Below, one piece after another: positions 46,104 through 55,860 of a stretch of DNA of 64,000 nt. The stretch's first letter is position 1, and every line of letters begins with the position of its first letter. Location: NCBI GenBank assembly GCA_965248915.1, contig OZ252216.1, forward strand, positions 1,798,001 to 1,862,000, given 5' to 3'. Both the position numbers and the translations under genes were made by a program. A model generated the notes under the pieces. The model saw only the letters and a list, made by a program, of their open reading frames with translations. It did not search any database and was not told the DNA's origin. This DNA is from CBDFLA01 sp965248915. Its GTDB lineage: Bacteria > Pseudomonadota > Alphaproteobacteria > M2410.

Positions 46104-47260
46104 TGCAGAACACCTCGAACCGCCGCCCGAGACTTATGACCACTGTTGATGGACTTTGCGCCGCGGCGCGTAAGACCAAGAACCATTCCCATGGTCAAAC
46201 ACAAAGCAAGGAGAGACGACCCGCCATAAGAAACAAAAGGCAAAGTCATGCCTTTGGCCGGAAGAAGGTTCATATTCACGGCCATGTTGACAAATGCCTG
46301 CATGCCAAACAGAGACACCATGCCTGTAATGGCAAGCTGTGCAAAGGCATCACTGCTTTCAAACGCTCGGTTGAACCCGCGAACCACCACAAGGCCGAAA
46401 ATGATCAACAAGAAGAGGCAGGCAAAGAAGCCAAGCTCTTCCGCGGCAACCGCAAAAACAAAGTCTGTATGAGCATCCGGCAAAATACGCTTGACCTCAC
46501 CTTCCCCAATACCTTGACCGGAAACGCCACCATGACGGAAGGCGTCAAGGGCGCGGTCAATTTGATACGTGTCGCCCGATGCAGGATCGATAAAGCGATC
46601 GACGCGGCTTTGCACATGCGGAACCAATTGATAGGCAAGCAAGGAACCGACAATTCCGGCAACCGACAACGCCACGATCCAAACCCGCGAAACACCCGAG
46701 AGAAAGAACAACAGGCTCCACACCGCCACGATCAGGAAAGTCTGACCGAAATCTGGTTGCAAAATGAGCAATCCAGCCGTAACGGCAAAGACAACAATCG
46801 ATATGGCGTAGGGAATGGTGCGGCGCCCAATCGCGCCCGAAGCCAAAATGGTTGCTGTCACAATCACAAAGCCGGGTTTAAGAAACTCTGAGGGCTGCAA
46901 TGCAAGAGGCCCAAAGTGAAGCCAACGCGTCGCGCCTTTAATTTCACTACCGAACAACAGTGTGCAAATCACCAAAAACATGGCAACCCCAAATACGAGA
47001 AAGCCAAGGCGCCGAATGCTACGCGGTGACATCATCGAGGTTGCAAGAAGCAGCACCAATCCCGGCGCTAAGAAAATCAACTGTCGGCGCATGAAGTGGA
47101 ACGCTTCAAGGTTCAAGCGATCTGCAACAGGCGGACTTGCGGTGAGACCTAAGAACAATCCAATGCTTATAAGGACACCGACACCCACGAGAATGACATG
47201 GTCGACCGTCCAGAACCACTCACTCAACATGCTACGGTCGGTGCGGGCAAACTTGATCAC
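46100..47260 (-). CDS. ftsW: SEDS-family septal peptidoglycan polymerase FtsW
   Basis: Glycosyltransferase that polymerises lipid II at the septum together with FtsI. It has 386 residues and about ten membrane helices. The SEDS signatures are AEELGFFACLFLLIIFG (with the catalytic-region acidic residue) and NMNLLPAKGMTLPFVSYGGSSLLA. The start is GTG at 47260, overlapping the murD TGA as GTGA; an ATG at 47230 is possible. Confidence 0.95.
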   Translation of the reverse strand: MIKFARTDRSMLSEWFWTVDHVILVGVGVLISIGLFLGLTASPPVADRLNLEAFHFMRRQLIFLAPGLVLLLATSMMSPRSIRRLGFLVFGVAMFLVICTLLFGSEIKGATRWLHFGPLALQPSEFLKPGFVIVTATILASGAIGRRTIPYAISIVVFAVTAGLLILQPDFGQTFLIVAVWSLLFFLSGVSRVWIVALSVAGIVGSLLAYQLVPHVQSRVDRFIDPASGDTYQIDRALDAFRHGGVSGQGIGEGEVKRILPDAHTDFVFAVAAEELGFFACLFLLIIFGLVVVRGFNRAFESSDAFAQLAITGMVSLFGMQAFVNMAVNMNLLPAKGMTLPFVSYGGSSLLALCLTMGMVLGLTRRGAKSINSGHKSRAAVRGVLQ

Positions 47261-48699
47261 GCAACAGCACCCCCATTTGAGTGCTCGGGAAAGTCTGTTG
47301 CCGTCTCTTGTTTCTCGATAACCCGGTTAACCGCACTGCGAAAGGCTTCGCCCCGAATTTCAAAATCTGGATAGTGATCGAACGACGCGCACGCCGGTGA
47401 AAGGAGAACAACGTTTTCTTCGCTTCCATCTTCTGCAGCATCTTGCGCGGCAAGCTCCACTGCCCGGTCCAGCGTGTTGGCATGAACCACATCCACACTT
47501 GAGCCTAGCGTCGCCGCGAACGCAGGCGCCGCCTCGCCAATCAGATAGGCTCTCTTGACCCGACTAAATAGGGGCTTCAGTTCGCCAATGCCGCCATCTT
47601 TTTGGCGGCCACCAGCAATCCAGAAAACTTTGTCGTAACAGGCAAGGGCTTTTGCTGCGGCTTCGCCATTTGTTGCTTTGGAGTCATTGATGAATTTCAC
47701 ACCGTTGAGTTCAGCAACCAATTCTTGCCGATGGGCAAGACCCGGGAAAGTTCGAATTCCCTCAAGCAATCGACTGGTGTCAAAACCCATAGCCTTGCCG
47801 CAAGCAAAGGCGGCGGCAACATTTTCCCAATTGTGTTCGCCAGGGAGGGCTTCGACATCACGCAGGTCGATCAGTTCTTCTGCTTGCGATCCCATGCCGT
47901 CCCACATCACCCCGTCGATCACAAACATACCGTGACTAATGACCCGGTTAACAGAAACAGGGATCAAACCATCACCTCTTTCTGTCGTGAGTTCTGTACA
48001 TATGCTTTGGGTTGCAGGTGAATCGACACCCAAAATGACTTTCGCTTCTGGGGGCGTCCACCCAATCACTTGCCGTTTCGCGGCCACATAGCCGTCAAAC
48101 CCACCATGCCTTTCCAAATGATCCGGCGTGATGTTGAGCAAAATGCTAACCGTGGGAGCAAGACCCAGGGTGAGGTCCGCTTGATAGGACGACAGTTCCA
48201 GAACATAGATACTTTCATCTGTCGGGGGCTCGAGATCCAAAACCGGCGTCCCAATGTTTCCACCGACTTGTACGTCCTGTCCGCACCGCTTTAACATATG
48301 TGCGATCAAGGAAGTCGTCGTGGATTTGCCGTTGGTCCCAGTTACAACAATCACCCGCGCATCTTCTGCCTGCTGTTCTACCGCTTTTGCAAAAAGTTCG
48401 GTGTCTCCAATAACCGGCACACCGGCGTCGCGCGCCATGGTTACAACTGAGTGAGGTTCAGGATGTGTCAAAGGAACGCCAGGGCTCAGCACTAACGCAG
48501 ACAGACTGAGCCAATTCCACCCCGACGGATGCATGATCAGGGCGCCTGCATCCCCCGCTGATTGACACGCTTCATCAGAATCATCCCAAGCAACAATGTC
48601 AGCTCCGCCTTCTTTCAAAGAGCGAATAGCGGACAAGCCCGTTCGACCCAGTCCGTAGACCGCGACATACTTGCCTGAATACTCGTTCGAGGTGATCAA
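47257..48699 (-). CDS. murD: UDP-N-acetylmuramoylalanine--D-glutamate ligase
   Basis: Adds D-Glu to UDP-MurNAc-L-Ala. YVAVYGLGRTGLSAIRSL is the N-terminal fold, VVTGTNGKSTTTSLIAHML the ATP loop, and NDSKATNGEAAAKAL the Mur-ligase signature. Length 480 residues from a TTG start at 48699, with AAAGG about 8 nt upstream; no better ATG is near. The gap to mraY is 15 bp. Confidence 0.95.
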   Translation of the reverse strand: MITSNEYSGKYVAVYGLGRTGLSAIRSLKEGGADIVAWDDSDEACQSAGDAGALIMHPSGWNWLSLSALVLSPGVPLTHPEPHSVVTMARDAGVPVIGDTELFAKAVEQQAEDARVIVVTGTNGKSTTTSLIAHMLKRCGQDVQVGGNIGTPVLDLEPPTDESIYVLELSSYQADLTLGLAPTVSILLNITPDHLERHGGFDGYVAAKRQVIGWTPPEAKVILGVDSPATQSICTELTTERGDGLIPVSVNRVISHGMFVIDGVMWDGMGSQAEELIDLRDVEALPGEHNWENVAAAFACGKAMGFDTSRLLEGIRTFPGLAHRQELVAELNGVKFINDSKATNGEAAAKALACYDKVFWIAGGRQKDGGIGELKPLFSRVKRAYLIGEAAPAFAATLGSSVDVVHANTLDRAVELAAQDAAEDGSEENVVLLSPACASFDHYPDFEIRGEAFRSAVNRVIEKQETATDFPEHSNGGAVA

Positions 48700-48714
48700 C
48701 CCACAAACCTTTCT

Positions 48715-49803
48715 CTATCGAAGCTTCAACGTAGACAAACCTGCCAACGCCAAAATAACCGAAATAATCCAAAAACGAATAACGATCGTTGGTTCCGCCC
48801 ATCCCAACTGCTCATAGTGATGATGGATCGGAGCCATACGAAAGACGCGCTTGCCTGTTGTCTTGAAGGAAATGACCTGCACCACCACTGAGACAACTTC
48901 AAACACGAAGAGCCCTCCGATAATCACCAACACCAACTCGTGTTTGGTAACAATCGAAATGGCGCCAAGCGCACCGCCAAGAGCCAGAGACCCAGTGTCG
49001 CCCATGAACACCATGGCGGGCGGCGCGTTGTACCAAAGAAAGCCAAGCCCTGCCCCAACCAGCGCCCCGCAAAAGACGGTGAGTTCACCGGTGCCAGGAA
49101 CAAAATTGATCTGTAGATAATCAGCAAAGATCGCGTTACCGGCCAGATAGGCGATCAATGCAAAACTTGAAGCCGCCACCATGACCGGAACAATGGCCAG
49201 ACCATCCAGCCCATCAGTAAGATTCACAGCATTGGCAAATGAAACAACAACAAAACCACCAAAGGGAATGAAGAACCATCCGAGATAAATCAAAAAGTCC
49301 TTCAAGAATGGAACCGCCACTGTGCCTTCAATGGGCTCAGGCGATATCTGCATGACCCAAGCCACCGCGACAAATCCGATGATGAATTCAAGCGTCAATC
49401 TGAGTTTGCCAGAGACGCCAGAACTGCTGCGTTTTGCGACTTTGTGGTAGTCATCATAGAACCCGACCATGCCAAACCCACCAGTCACCAAGAGCACCAC
49501 CCATACATATTGGTTTGACAGGTCAGCCCAAATGAGGGTCGCGGCAAAAATGGAAATGAGCATCAAGAACCCACCCATGGTTGGGGTTCCTTGCTTTTGA
49601 ATGATGTGGCCTTGCGGGCCGTCTTCGCGAATGGGCTGTCCTTCAGCCTGTTTCGACTTCAACCACCGAATGAACATCGGACCAAACACGAAACATACAA
49701 CAAGCGCCGTGACGATTGAACCGCCGGTTCGAAAAGTCAAATAGCGAAACACATTGAGGATCGGAAACTGATCGCTGAGCGGTACAAGGAGATGAAAAAG
49801 CAT
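48715..49803 (-). CDS. mraY: Phospho-N-acetylmuramoyl-pentapeptide-transferase
   Basis: Integral membrane enzyme making lipid I from UDP-MurNAc-pentapeptide and undecaprenyl phosphate. It has 362 residues and ten predicted helices. The cytosolic catalytic motifs are present: GFYDDYHK, NLTDGLDGLAI, GDTGSLALGG and the HHHYEQLGW loop. It begins 6 bp after the murF stop. Confidence 0.97.
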   Translation of the reverse strand: MLFHLLVPLSDQFPILNVFRYLTFRTGGSIVTALVVCFVFGPMFIRWLKSKQAEGQPIREDGPQGHIIQKQGTPTMGGFLMLISIFAATLIWADLSNQYVWVVLLVTGGFGMVGFYDDYHKVAKRSSSGVSGKLRLTLEFIIGFVAVAWVMQISPEPIEGTVAVPFLKDFLIYLGWFFIPFGGFVVVSFANAVNLTDGLDGLAIVPVMVAASSFALIAYLAGNAIFADYLQINFVPGTGELTVFCGALVGAGLGFLWYNAPPAMVFMGDTGSLALGGALGAISIVTKHELVLVIIGGLFVFEVVSVVVQVISFKTTGKRVFRMAPIHHHYEQLGWAEPTIVIRFWIISVILALAGLSTLKLR

Positions 49804-49809
49804 GAGCGC

Positions 49810-51243
49810 TTACGTCCTTTCCAAAGCGGTCGTTGACTCCGCCACTTCGAGAGCTTGAATAGCCTTGACGATGGGAGCCATGTTTGTGCCGAGCGAGCCC
49901 TTCACCATAACAACGTCACCATCCTTCAAACCAGAGGTCAGAGGCTCGAGCAACTGTTCCGATGTTTCACGGTACTCCCCTCTTCGCTCTTTAGGTAATA
50001 CTTCCCAAAGGGCCGCCATATGAGGACCACAGGCAAAGACCAACTCAATTTCTGTCGCACCAATGGTGCCAATCAGATCCGCATGAAGCACATCGGCCGT
50101 GGCTCCCAACTCTCTCATATCACCAAGAACCGCAATGCGACGCCCGCCACGCTCCGGTTCTGCTGAGGCCAGCGTTTGCAATGCCGCTTTCATGGACACA
50201 GGATTGGCATTGTAACTCTCATCAACCAGTGTCAACTCACCGCCCTTGATCAAATGAATGGAATGAAGCTCCCCGCGACCCTTTGGCGACTTCAGCTTCT
50301 TGAGCGCCCTCAATCCAAGTTCAACATCCGCGTCTGCCGCGTGAAGGGCGGCCGCAACCGCCAAAGAATTCAAAACCCAATGTTTGCCAGGCGCTCCAAT
50401 CTCATAACGACATTCGTGCCCGGCCACATCTGCCACAACTTGCGAACCGGATGCACCAAGTTTCGCATCGATCAATCGGACGTCAGCCTCCTTAGCGACA
50501 CCAAATCCGATGATACGACCCGCACCGTGGCGAAGCGCCCGCTCGCGCAACCGGTCAAAATGAACCATGTCTTGATTGATGATCGCGGTGCCGCCCCTCT
50601 GCAATCCTTCGAAGATTTCTCCCTTCGCGTCCGCGATCTCAACTTCGTCCCTAAAGAATTCCAAATGTACCAACGCAACGGTCGTAACAATCGCAATGTC
50701 GGGTTGGACCATCTTCGTCAAAGGCACGATCTCATCAGGATGGTTCATGCCTATTTCAAAAATACCGTACTGGGTCGCCGCAGGCATGCGCGCCAGTGAA
50801 AGCGGTACGCCCCATAGATTGTTGTAAGACGCTTCTGAGGCATGCGTTGCGCCCAGTTGCCCAAACGCCATCTTCAAAGCTTCTTTGGTGCCAGTTTTTC
50901 CAACGCTTCCTGTAACCGCCAGAACTTTCGCATCAACGCGCTTGCGCGCCGCTTTACCCAAGTCCTCAAGGGCAGCCAGTGTATCCTCAACGAGGACCGA
51001 CGCCCCTAGGTCCAGACTGTGCTTTTCTTTGTCCGAAACGACAACCGCAGCGGCCTTAGCCTTGTGTGCGCTTTCAACGAAAACATGACCGTCGCGCGCC
51101 AATCCCTGTATCGCAAAAAACAAATCACCTTTTGAAACAGTTCGACTGTCAATGGACACGCCGGACGCATGCCAATCGCTCTTGGAAAGCTCACCTCCCA
51201 TAGCCGACGCAACGTCTTCACTTGACCACAAGTGATCTCTCAT
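49810..51243 (-). CDS. murF: UDP-MurNAc-tripeptide--D-alanyl-D-alanine ligase
   Basis: Adds the Ddl product to UDP-MurNAc-tripeptide. The N-terminal domain has SIDSRTVSKGDLFFAI; the ATP loop reads AVTGSVGKTGTKEAL (family GSSGKT, with Val in place of Ser); VDESYNANPVSMKAAL is the C-terminal signature. Length 477 residues. The ATG overlaps the murE TGA as ATGA. Confidence 0.96.
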   Translation of the reverse strand: MRDHLWSSEDVASAMGGELSKSDWHASGVSIDSRTVSKGDLFFAIQGLARDGHVFVESAHKAKAAAVVVSDKEKHSLDLGASVLVEDTLAALEDLGKAARKRVDAKVLAVTGSVGKTGTKEALKMAFGQLGATHASEASYNNLWGVPLSLARMPAATQYGIFEIGMNHPDEIVPLTKMVQPDIAIVTTVALVHLEFFRDEVEIADAKGEIFEGLQRGGTAIINQDMVHFDRLRERALRHGAGRIIGFGVAKEADVRLIDAKLGASGSQVVADVAGHECRYEIGAPGKHWVLNSLAVAAALHAADADVELGLRALKKLKSPKGRGELHSIHLIKGGELTLVDESYNANPVSMKAALQTLASAEPERGGRRIAVLGDMRELGATADVLHADLIGTIGATEIELVFACGPHMAALWEVLPKERRGEYRETSEQLLEPLTSGLKDGDVVMVKGSLGTNMAPIVKAIQALEVAESTTALERT

Positions 51244-52745
51244 GCATCGGACCTCATCTTAGCGAGAACATTTCGAACCACATTGCGATCGTCGAATGGC
51301 AGAATAGTTGTGCCTATGATTTGTCCCTGTTCATGCCCTTTGCCTGCAACCACGAGAGTGTCGCGCGCCTCAAGCCGCGAAATTGCCGTGTGAATGGCCT
51401 GACCCCGGTCGCCAACTTCTTCAAAATCGGATGTGGATTGGTCCATCCCCTTCAACATGTCTTTACGAATGCTGGTAGGATCCTCGCGCCGAGGATTGTC
51501 ATCTGTGATTGTAGTAAAGTCTGAAAACTCCATGGCAGCCTTCGCCATCTGTGGACGCTTGCCTTTGTCACGATCACCACCACACCCAATGACCACGTGC
51601 AGTCGCCCAGCTGTGTGTGCTCGTAGAGCTTTCAAAACTGTTTCCAGCGCGTCAGGTGTGTGCGCATAGTCAACATAGACACTCGCACCGGAAGGCGTTT
51701 GTCCACAATACTCCATACGTCCCGGCGCGCCTCGCAAATTGGCAAGAGCATCAAAGACCTTAGTCGCATCAGCACCACTCTCAATGCAAAGTGCTGCGGC
51801 AAGAAGTGCGTTCGAGGCTTGAAAGCCACCAGCAAGAGGAAGGTTGACCGTGAAGGCAGTCCCCTTCCAACTAAATCCAACTTTCTGACCACGTGAAGAC
51901 ATCTCTTGCGCGGTTACTTTTAAGTCAACACCCGTTTCGCCAACGGACACAACATTGAGACCTCGTGCCCAGCACAATCGCTCCACGTCGGCAAACTGCT
52001 CACTGTCTGCGTTGAGTACCGCCGTCGTGCCAGGGTTCATGACCTCGCCGAACAACCGCATCTTTGCGTAAAAATAGTCATCAAAATCCGTGTGGTAGTT
52101 GAGATGGTCTCTCGTAAGGTTCGTGAATGCGGCGGCTTTGATATGGACGCCGTCCAACCTGCTTTGTGCCAAGCCATGGCTCGAAGCCTCCAGCGCCAAA
52201 TGGTTCACACCTGCCAAATGCAGGCCACGCAAAATACGGTGCAATTCAACCGGCTCCGGCGTCGTATGTGCAAGAGGGATAAAACTCTCCGGACTCACAA
52301 CGCCAAGCGTACCAAGACTTGCAGATCTTTGCCCCAGTTGTTCCCAGATCTGCCGAACAAAACTCGCAACAGATGTTTTTCCGTTGGTTCCGGTAACAGC
52401 GCAAACCGTATCAGGTTGTTCGCCGTAGAACCGGGACGCAGCGAGCGCAAGCGTGCGACGAGGATTTGATGCGCCCATGACCGGAATGTCGGCAATGCCG
52501 GATAGAACATCGGGGGAAACACTACTTTGCCAGCTCTTGTGCGTGAGAACGGCGACCGCCCCATTTTGCACAGCTTGTTCAATGTACTTCGCGCCATCGG
52601 CCTCTGAACCCGGCAATGCAGCAAACAAGAACCCTGGCTTCACTTCCCGACTGTCAGAAGTGATGCCCCGAATACAAAGATCGTCATCGCCATCTTGCGT
52701 GACGCCGGTATCTTCTATGAGTTTACCTATCAGCATTTGTCTCAT
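51240..52745 (-). CDS. murE: UDP-MurNAc-L-Ala-D-Glu--meso-diaminopimelate ligase
   Basis: Adds the third stem-peptide residue. The specificity motif reads DDNPRREDP: DNPR marks the meso-diaminopimelate enzymes, as opposed to lysine-adding ones. The ATP loop AVTGTNGKTSVASF is at about 117-130, with VYVDYAHTPDALETVL later. Length 501 residues. The start at 52745 overlaps the end of ftsI by 23 bp; ATG 52736 is an alternative. Confidence 0.96.
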   Translation of the reverse strand: MRQMLIGKLIEDTGVTQDGDDDLCIRGITSDSREVKPGFLFAALPGSEADGAKYIEQAVQNGAVAVLTHKSWQSSVSPDVLSGIADIPVMGASNPRRTLALAASRFYGEQPDTVCAVTGTNGKTSVASFVRQIWEQLGQRSASLGTLGVVSPESFIPLAHTTPEPVELHRILRGLHLAGVNHLALEASSHGLAQSRLDGVHIKAAAFTNLTRDHLNYHTDFDDYFYAKMRLFGEVMNPGTTAVLNADSEQFADVERLCWARGLNVVSVGETGVDLKVTAQEMSSRGQKVGFSWKGTAFTVNLPLAGGFQASNALLAAALCIESGADATKVFDALANLRGAPGRMEYCGQTPSGASVYVDYAHTPDALETVLKALRAHTAGRLHVVIGCGGDRDKGKRPQMAKAAMEFSDFTTITDDNPRREDPTSIRKDMLKGMDQSTSDFEEVGDRGQAIHTAISRLEARDTLVVAGKGHEQGQIIGTTILPFDDRNVVRNVLAKMRSDA

Positions 52746-54468
52746 CTCGCTGTGCTGCCAGTTGGGTTTTTCCCAACCGAGTCATTTCGCGTAAGGGTCG
52801 AACCCCAAGAACCGGCGCGATGCGTCCGACAACGCGCCCAACCACGGGAGCCGCTGTCCAACCGGCGGTGGCATAGCCAAAAGTGGACTTGTTACCCTTA
52901 GGCTCATCCAACACGACCAACACCAAATATTTTGGTGTGTCTGACGGAAAGACCCCTACAAAGGATGTTAGCAACGATTTGCGGCTATAGCCCCCGTTTT
53001 TCGCCTTCTCTGCGGTTCCGGTTTTTCCGGCCACCGAATATCCAAGCGCTTCCGCCTTCTTACCGGTTCCTTCCGTCACGACCTGGCGCATAAGTTGACG
53101 CATTTCCAGGCTAGTCTTGACGGAAACCACTTGCTGCGCCTTGTTGCGGCTCTTCTTGTCTCGCACCAACGTGGGCTCAATGAGGAGGCCGCCATTGGCC
53201 AAAGCGCCAATTGCACTGGCAACCTGAATAGGGCTCACCGAAATACCGTGGCCAAAGGACACTGTTGCACTCTCAGTCGGGCCCCATTTTGCTGGCAGAA
53301 GGGGTGAGCCAACCTCTGCCAATTCAATTCCAGAACGGTCAAGCAATCCAAGTCGGTGCAGAAACTCCTCTTGTTTTGACGCTCCAACACGGTGGGCAAT
53401 GCGCGCGGACCCAATATTCGATGAGTACATGAACACTTCGCCAACCGTGAGCCAGCGGTTTTCAGGATGAAAATCGTGAATGATCCGGTTAGCAACTTTG
53501 TAGGGCTTGGTGGCGTCAATCGAGTCGGTCAGGCGAACCACTCCGGCATCCAAGGCCATGGCGGTATTAAATGCCTTAAACGTTGACCCCATTTCGTAAA
53601 CACCCAAACTCGCCCGGTTGAAAAGTTGGTTGGGCTTTGCTTTGCGAAAATCATTGGGGTCGTAGTCTGGCAGTGAGACCATCGCCAGGATTTCACCGGA
53701 ATTCGCATCAAGAACAACACCAGATGCTCCAATGGCTTTGAACTCATCAATTGCCGCATTCAATTCCTGTCTCAAGACATGTTGAACGCGCAAATCCAAA
53801 GTTAATGCAAGGGGCTCAGTTGTTGAAGGATCAAGAAGCTTCTTCTCCATTGACCGTTCAATACCTGCCAAGCCGACATTGTCCGTGCCGACATATCCAA
53901 TCACATGACTGACCAACGGCCCATTCGTATAAACCCGGCGTCGGTCTGCTTTGAAATAGAGACCAGGAATTCCAAGGCCATTGACCTCAGCCTGTTGTAC
54001 AGGGGTGAGATCACGCCGTACCCATACAAAGGGACGGCCTGATGACAGCTTTTGAAGTGTCTTTTGTGGATTAATGTCCGGGAAGAGGCCAACGAGTGCG
54101 TCTGTGGCCACTTGTGCGTCCAATATGTCTCGGCCATCTGCAAACAAGGACATGGTGCCAAGATCGGCTGCAATAATGTTGCCATGCCGATCCACAACAT
54201 TTCTTCGGAAAATTACTGGCTCAGTATAACCGGTTTGTCGTGCCAAACGCACATCGCGGTCGACATTGAACATGGAGAGCTCGGCCAAACGAAATCCCAA
54301 AATCGCAAAGGCCACAGCAAAGACCGCCATGACAATGCCAAGTCGTGAACGCCGCGTATCGAGCGCCAGCTGTTGCGGTCCATCGAGATAGATCATCCGT
54401 TCCGGATGAGGACGCTTTGGCTCACCAAGATCAAGCGGTACATGGACGGTGTTTCTATTGCTTGTCAC
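52723..54468 (-). CDS. ftsI: Septal peptidoglycan transpeptidase FtsI (PBP3)
   Basis: Class B penicillin-binding protein that cross-links septal wall. One N-terminal membrane helix (RLGIVMAVFAVAFAILGF), a pedestal domain (about 75-230), then the transpeptidase. The active-site Ser is in GSTFKAF (about residue 295), followed by YSSNIG (SxN) and VAGKTGTAEK (KTG). Length 581 residues from GTG 54468, which has GGAGAAGG upstream; the frame reaches a TTG at 54483. It overlaps ftsL by 14 bp. Confidence 0.95.
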   Translation of the reverse strand: MTSNRNTVHVPLDLGEPKRPHPERMIYLDGPQQLALDTRRSRLGIVMAVFAVAFAILGFRLAELSMFNVDRDVRLARQTGYTEPVIFRRNVVDRHGNIIAADLGTMSLFADGRDILDAQVATDALVGLFPDINPQKTLQKLSSGRPFVWVRRDLTPVQQAEVNGLGIPGLYFKADRRRVYTNGPLVSHVIGYVGTDNVGLAGIERSMEKKLLDPSTTEPLALTLDLRVQHVLRQELNAAIDEFKAIGASGVVLDANSGEILAMVSLPDYDPNDFRKAKPNQLFNRASLGVYEMGSTFKAFNTAMALDAGVVRLTDSIDATKPYKVANRIIHDFHPENRWLTVGEVFMYSSNIGSARIAHRVGASKQEEFLHRLGLLDRSGIELAEVGSPLLPAKWGPTESATVSFGHGISVSPIQVASAIGALANGGLLIEPTLVRDKKSRNKAQQVVSVKTSLEMRQLMRQVVTEGTGKKAEALGYSVAGKTGTAEKAKNGGYSRKSLLTSFVGVFPSDTPKYLVLVVLDEPKGNKSTFGYATAGWTAAPVVGRVVGRIAPVLGVRPLREMTRLGKTQLAAQRDETNADR

Positions 54469-54865
54469 CGCGGCCTTCTCCAACTTCTAAACTTGCTTGC
54501 ACGACAAGGCCCGACTCAATCTCTTCGCCCTCAACGTCATTAACCTCAACAGAGGCATATGAAACCGACATCGCCTCAACCAAGGGCGGCGACAGCCGCG
54601 TGATATCTTCCAGCCCCGCAATTTGCTCGACTTCAATGGACTGAAGCTTCAAATACTTCTCTGACATCGCTTGTAGTTTGCCCGGTTGATTCAAGTAACT
54701 CCACTCCGCAGACAAAATCTGTATTGCTTTCTGCTCAGCGCTAATTTCTGCTCGAATGTCGCGAAGTTCTTCCCGGGATTCTTTCGCGTCGATCTTGACC
54801 GTATGAAGGCCAAAACTGAGCGCCGCGATGACAGCAACAACAATTGGCGTCAAAAGTTTGATCAT
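54455..54865 (-). CDS. ftsL: Cell division protein FtsL
   Basis: Small bitopic divisome protein: a membrane helix at residues 2-21 (KLLTPIVVAVIAALSFGLHTV) followed by a periplasmic coiled coil (ESREELRDIRAEISAEQKAIQILSAEWSYL, with the conserved LxxEWxYLxxP pattern). A C-terminal tail follows. Length 136 residues. The ATG at 54865 overlaps the rsmH TGA (ATGA) with AGGTGA upstream; ATG 54871 is the alternative. Position between rsmH and ftsI supports the name strongly. Confidence 0.9.
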   Translation of the reverse strand: MIKLLTPIVVAVIAALSFGLHTVKIDAKESREELRDIRAEISAEQKAIQILSAEWSYLNQPGKLQAMSEKYLKLQSIEVEQIAGLEDITRLSPPLVEAMSVSYASVEVNDVEGEEIESGLVVQASLEVGEGRGDKQ

Positions 54866-55860
54866 GACCATGTCACCTGAAGTGAGTTGTGAAAGTTTTC
54901 GTCGAATTGCCCAGGTGCCGCTTGTGTACGCTCAGCCCCGCGAAGCCGCGCAGACCGAGCCCGCGGATTGGTCGCGACCTCATCTTCGCCGGGTTTTACC
55001 GCACGTCGCGTGAGCGTGGAGAAAGTCGGCTGTGCATGATCCTCAACAACGGGCATATGACGCGACGGACCGGGTGTGTCTCCCGAGCGTACTCTGAGGA
55101 AGGATTTTACCATGCGGTCTTCAAGCGAATGGAAAGACACAATTGCAAGTCGACCTGAAGGCTTTAAACATCTTTCCGACGCCACAAGCGCCTTTGCCAA
55201 CTCACCAAGCTCATCATTCACAAAAATGCGTAGTCCTTGAAATGTCTTCGTGCCTGGGTGGATGCGTGACTGTGGCGGCTTGCCAACGGTCTTTTCTATG
55301 AGGCCTGCTAATTCGCTCGTGGTCTCAAGGGGCTTTTTCGCACGGGCTTCGACGATAGCTGCCGCAATCCTTCGGGCGCGTTTTTCTTCTCCATAGACAG
55401 AAATCACGCGGCGCAAATCGTCTTGCTCGAGGAGATTGACAACATCTGCAGCAGAACGCCCTTCCCCACTCATCCGCATGTCAAGCGGTCCGTCATTGAT
55501 AAACGAGAAACCACGTTCTGCTTCATCGATCTGCATTGAAGACACACCGACATCAAGAGCAATACCGTCGACTTCTTGTATGCCTTGCTCAGACAAAAGT
55601 TCTGCCATGTCGCCAAAGCGGCCTTGGATCAAGGTCAAACGCCCCGGAAACTCGCCAGCCAAACTTCCACCGTTTTTGATCGCTTGAGGATCGCGGTCTA
55701 TTCCGATGACCGCACATTCCGCCGCTTGCAAGATTGCTTGGGAATACCCGCCGGCACCGAATGTTCCGTCTACGTAGAGTCCGCCGTCTTTTGGGTCGAG
55801 AACGTCGATCACCTCTGCAAGCAGCACAGGCACGTGCGCGCGACGTTCAGCCATTCCCAT
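54862..55860 (-). CDS. rsmH: 16S rRNA (cytosine1402-N4)-methyltransferase
   Basis: Methylates N4 of C1402 in 16S rRNA. HVPVLLAEVIDVLDPKDGGLYVDGTFGAGGYSQAIL is the SAM-binding start of the MraW family, and LDVGVSSMQIDEAERGFSF and RSHPGTKTFQGLRIFVNDEL-like segments follow (here RIHPGTKTF). Length 332 residues. The start at 55860 overlaps the mraZ end by 14 bp; ATG 55854 is possible. Confidence 0.96.
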   Translation of the reverse strand: MGMAERRAHVPVLLAEVIDVLDPKDGGLYVDGTFGAGGYSQAILQAAECAVIGIDRDPQAIKNGGSLAGEFPGRLTLIQGRFGDMAELLSEQGIQEVDGIALDVGVSSMQIDEAERGFSFINDGPLDMRMSGEGRSAADVVNLLEQDDLRRVISVYGEEKRARRIAAAIVEARAKKPLETTSELAGLIEKTVGKPPQSRIHPGTKTFQGLRIFVNDELGELAKALVASERCLKPSGRLAIVSFHSLEDRMVKSFLRVRSGDTPGPSRHMPVVEDHAQPTFSTLTRRAVKPGEDEVATNPRARSARLRGAERTQAAPGQFDENFHNSLQVTWS

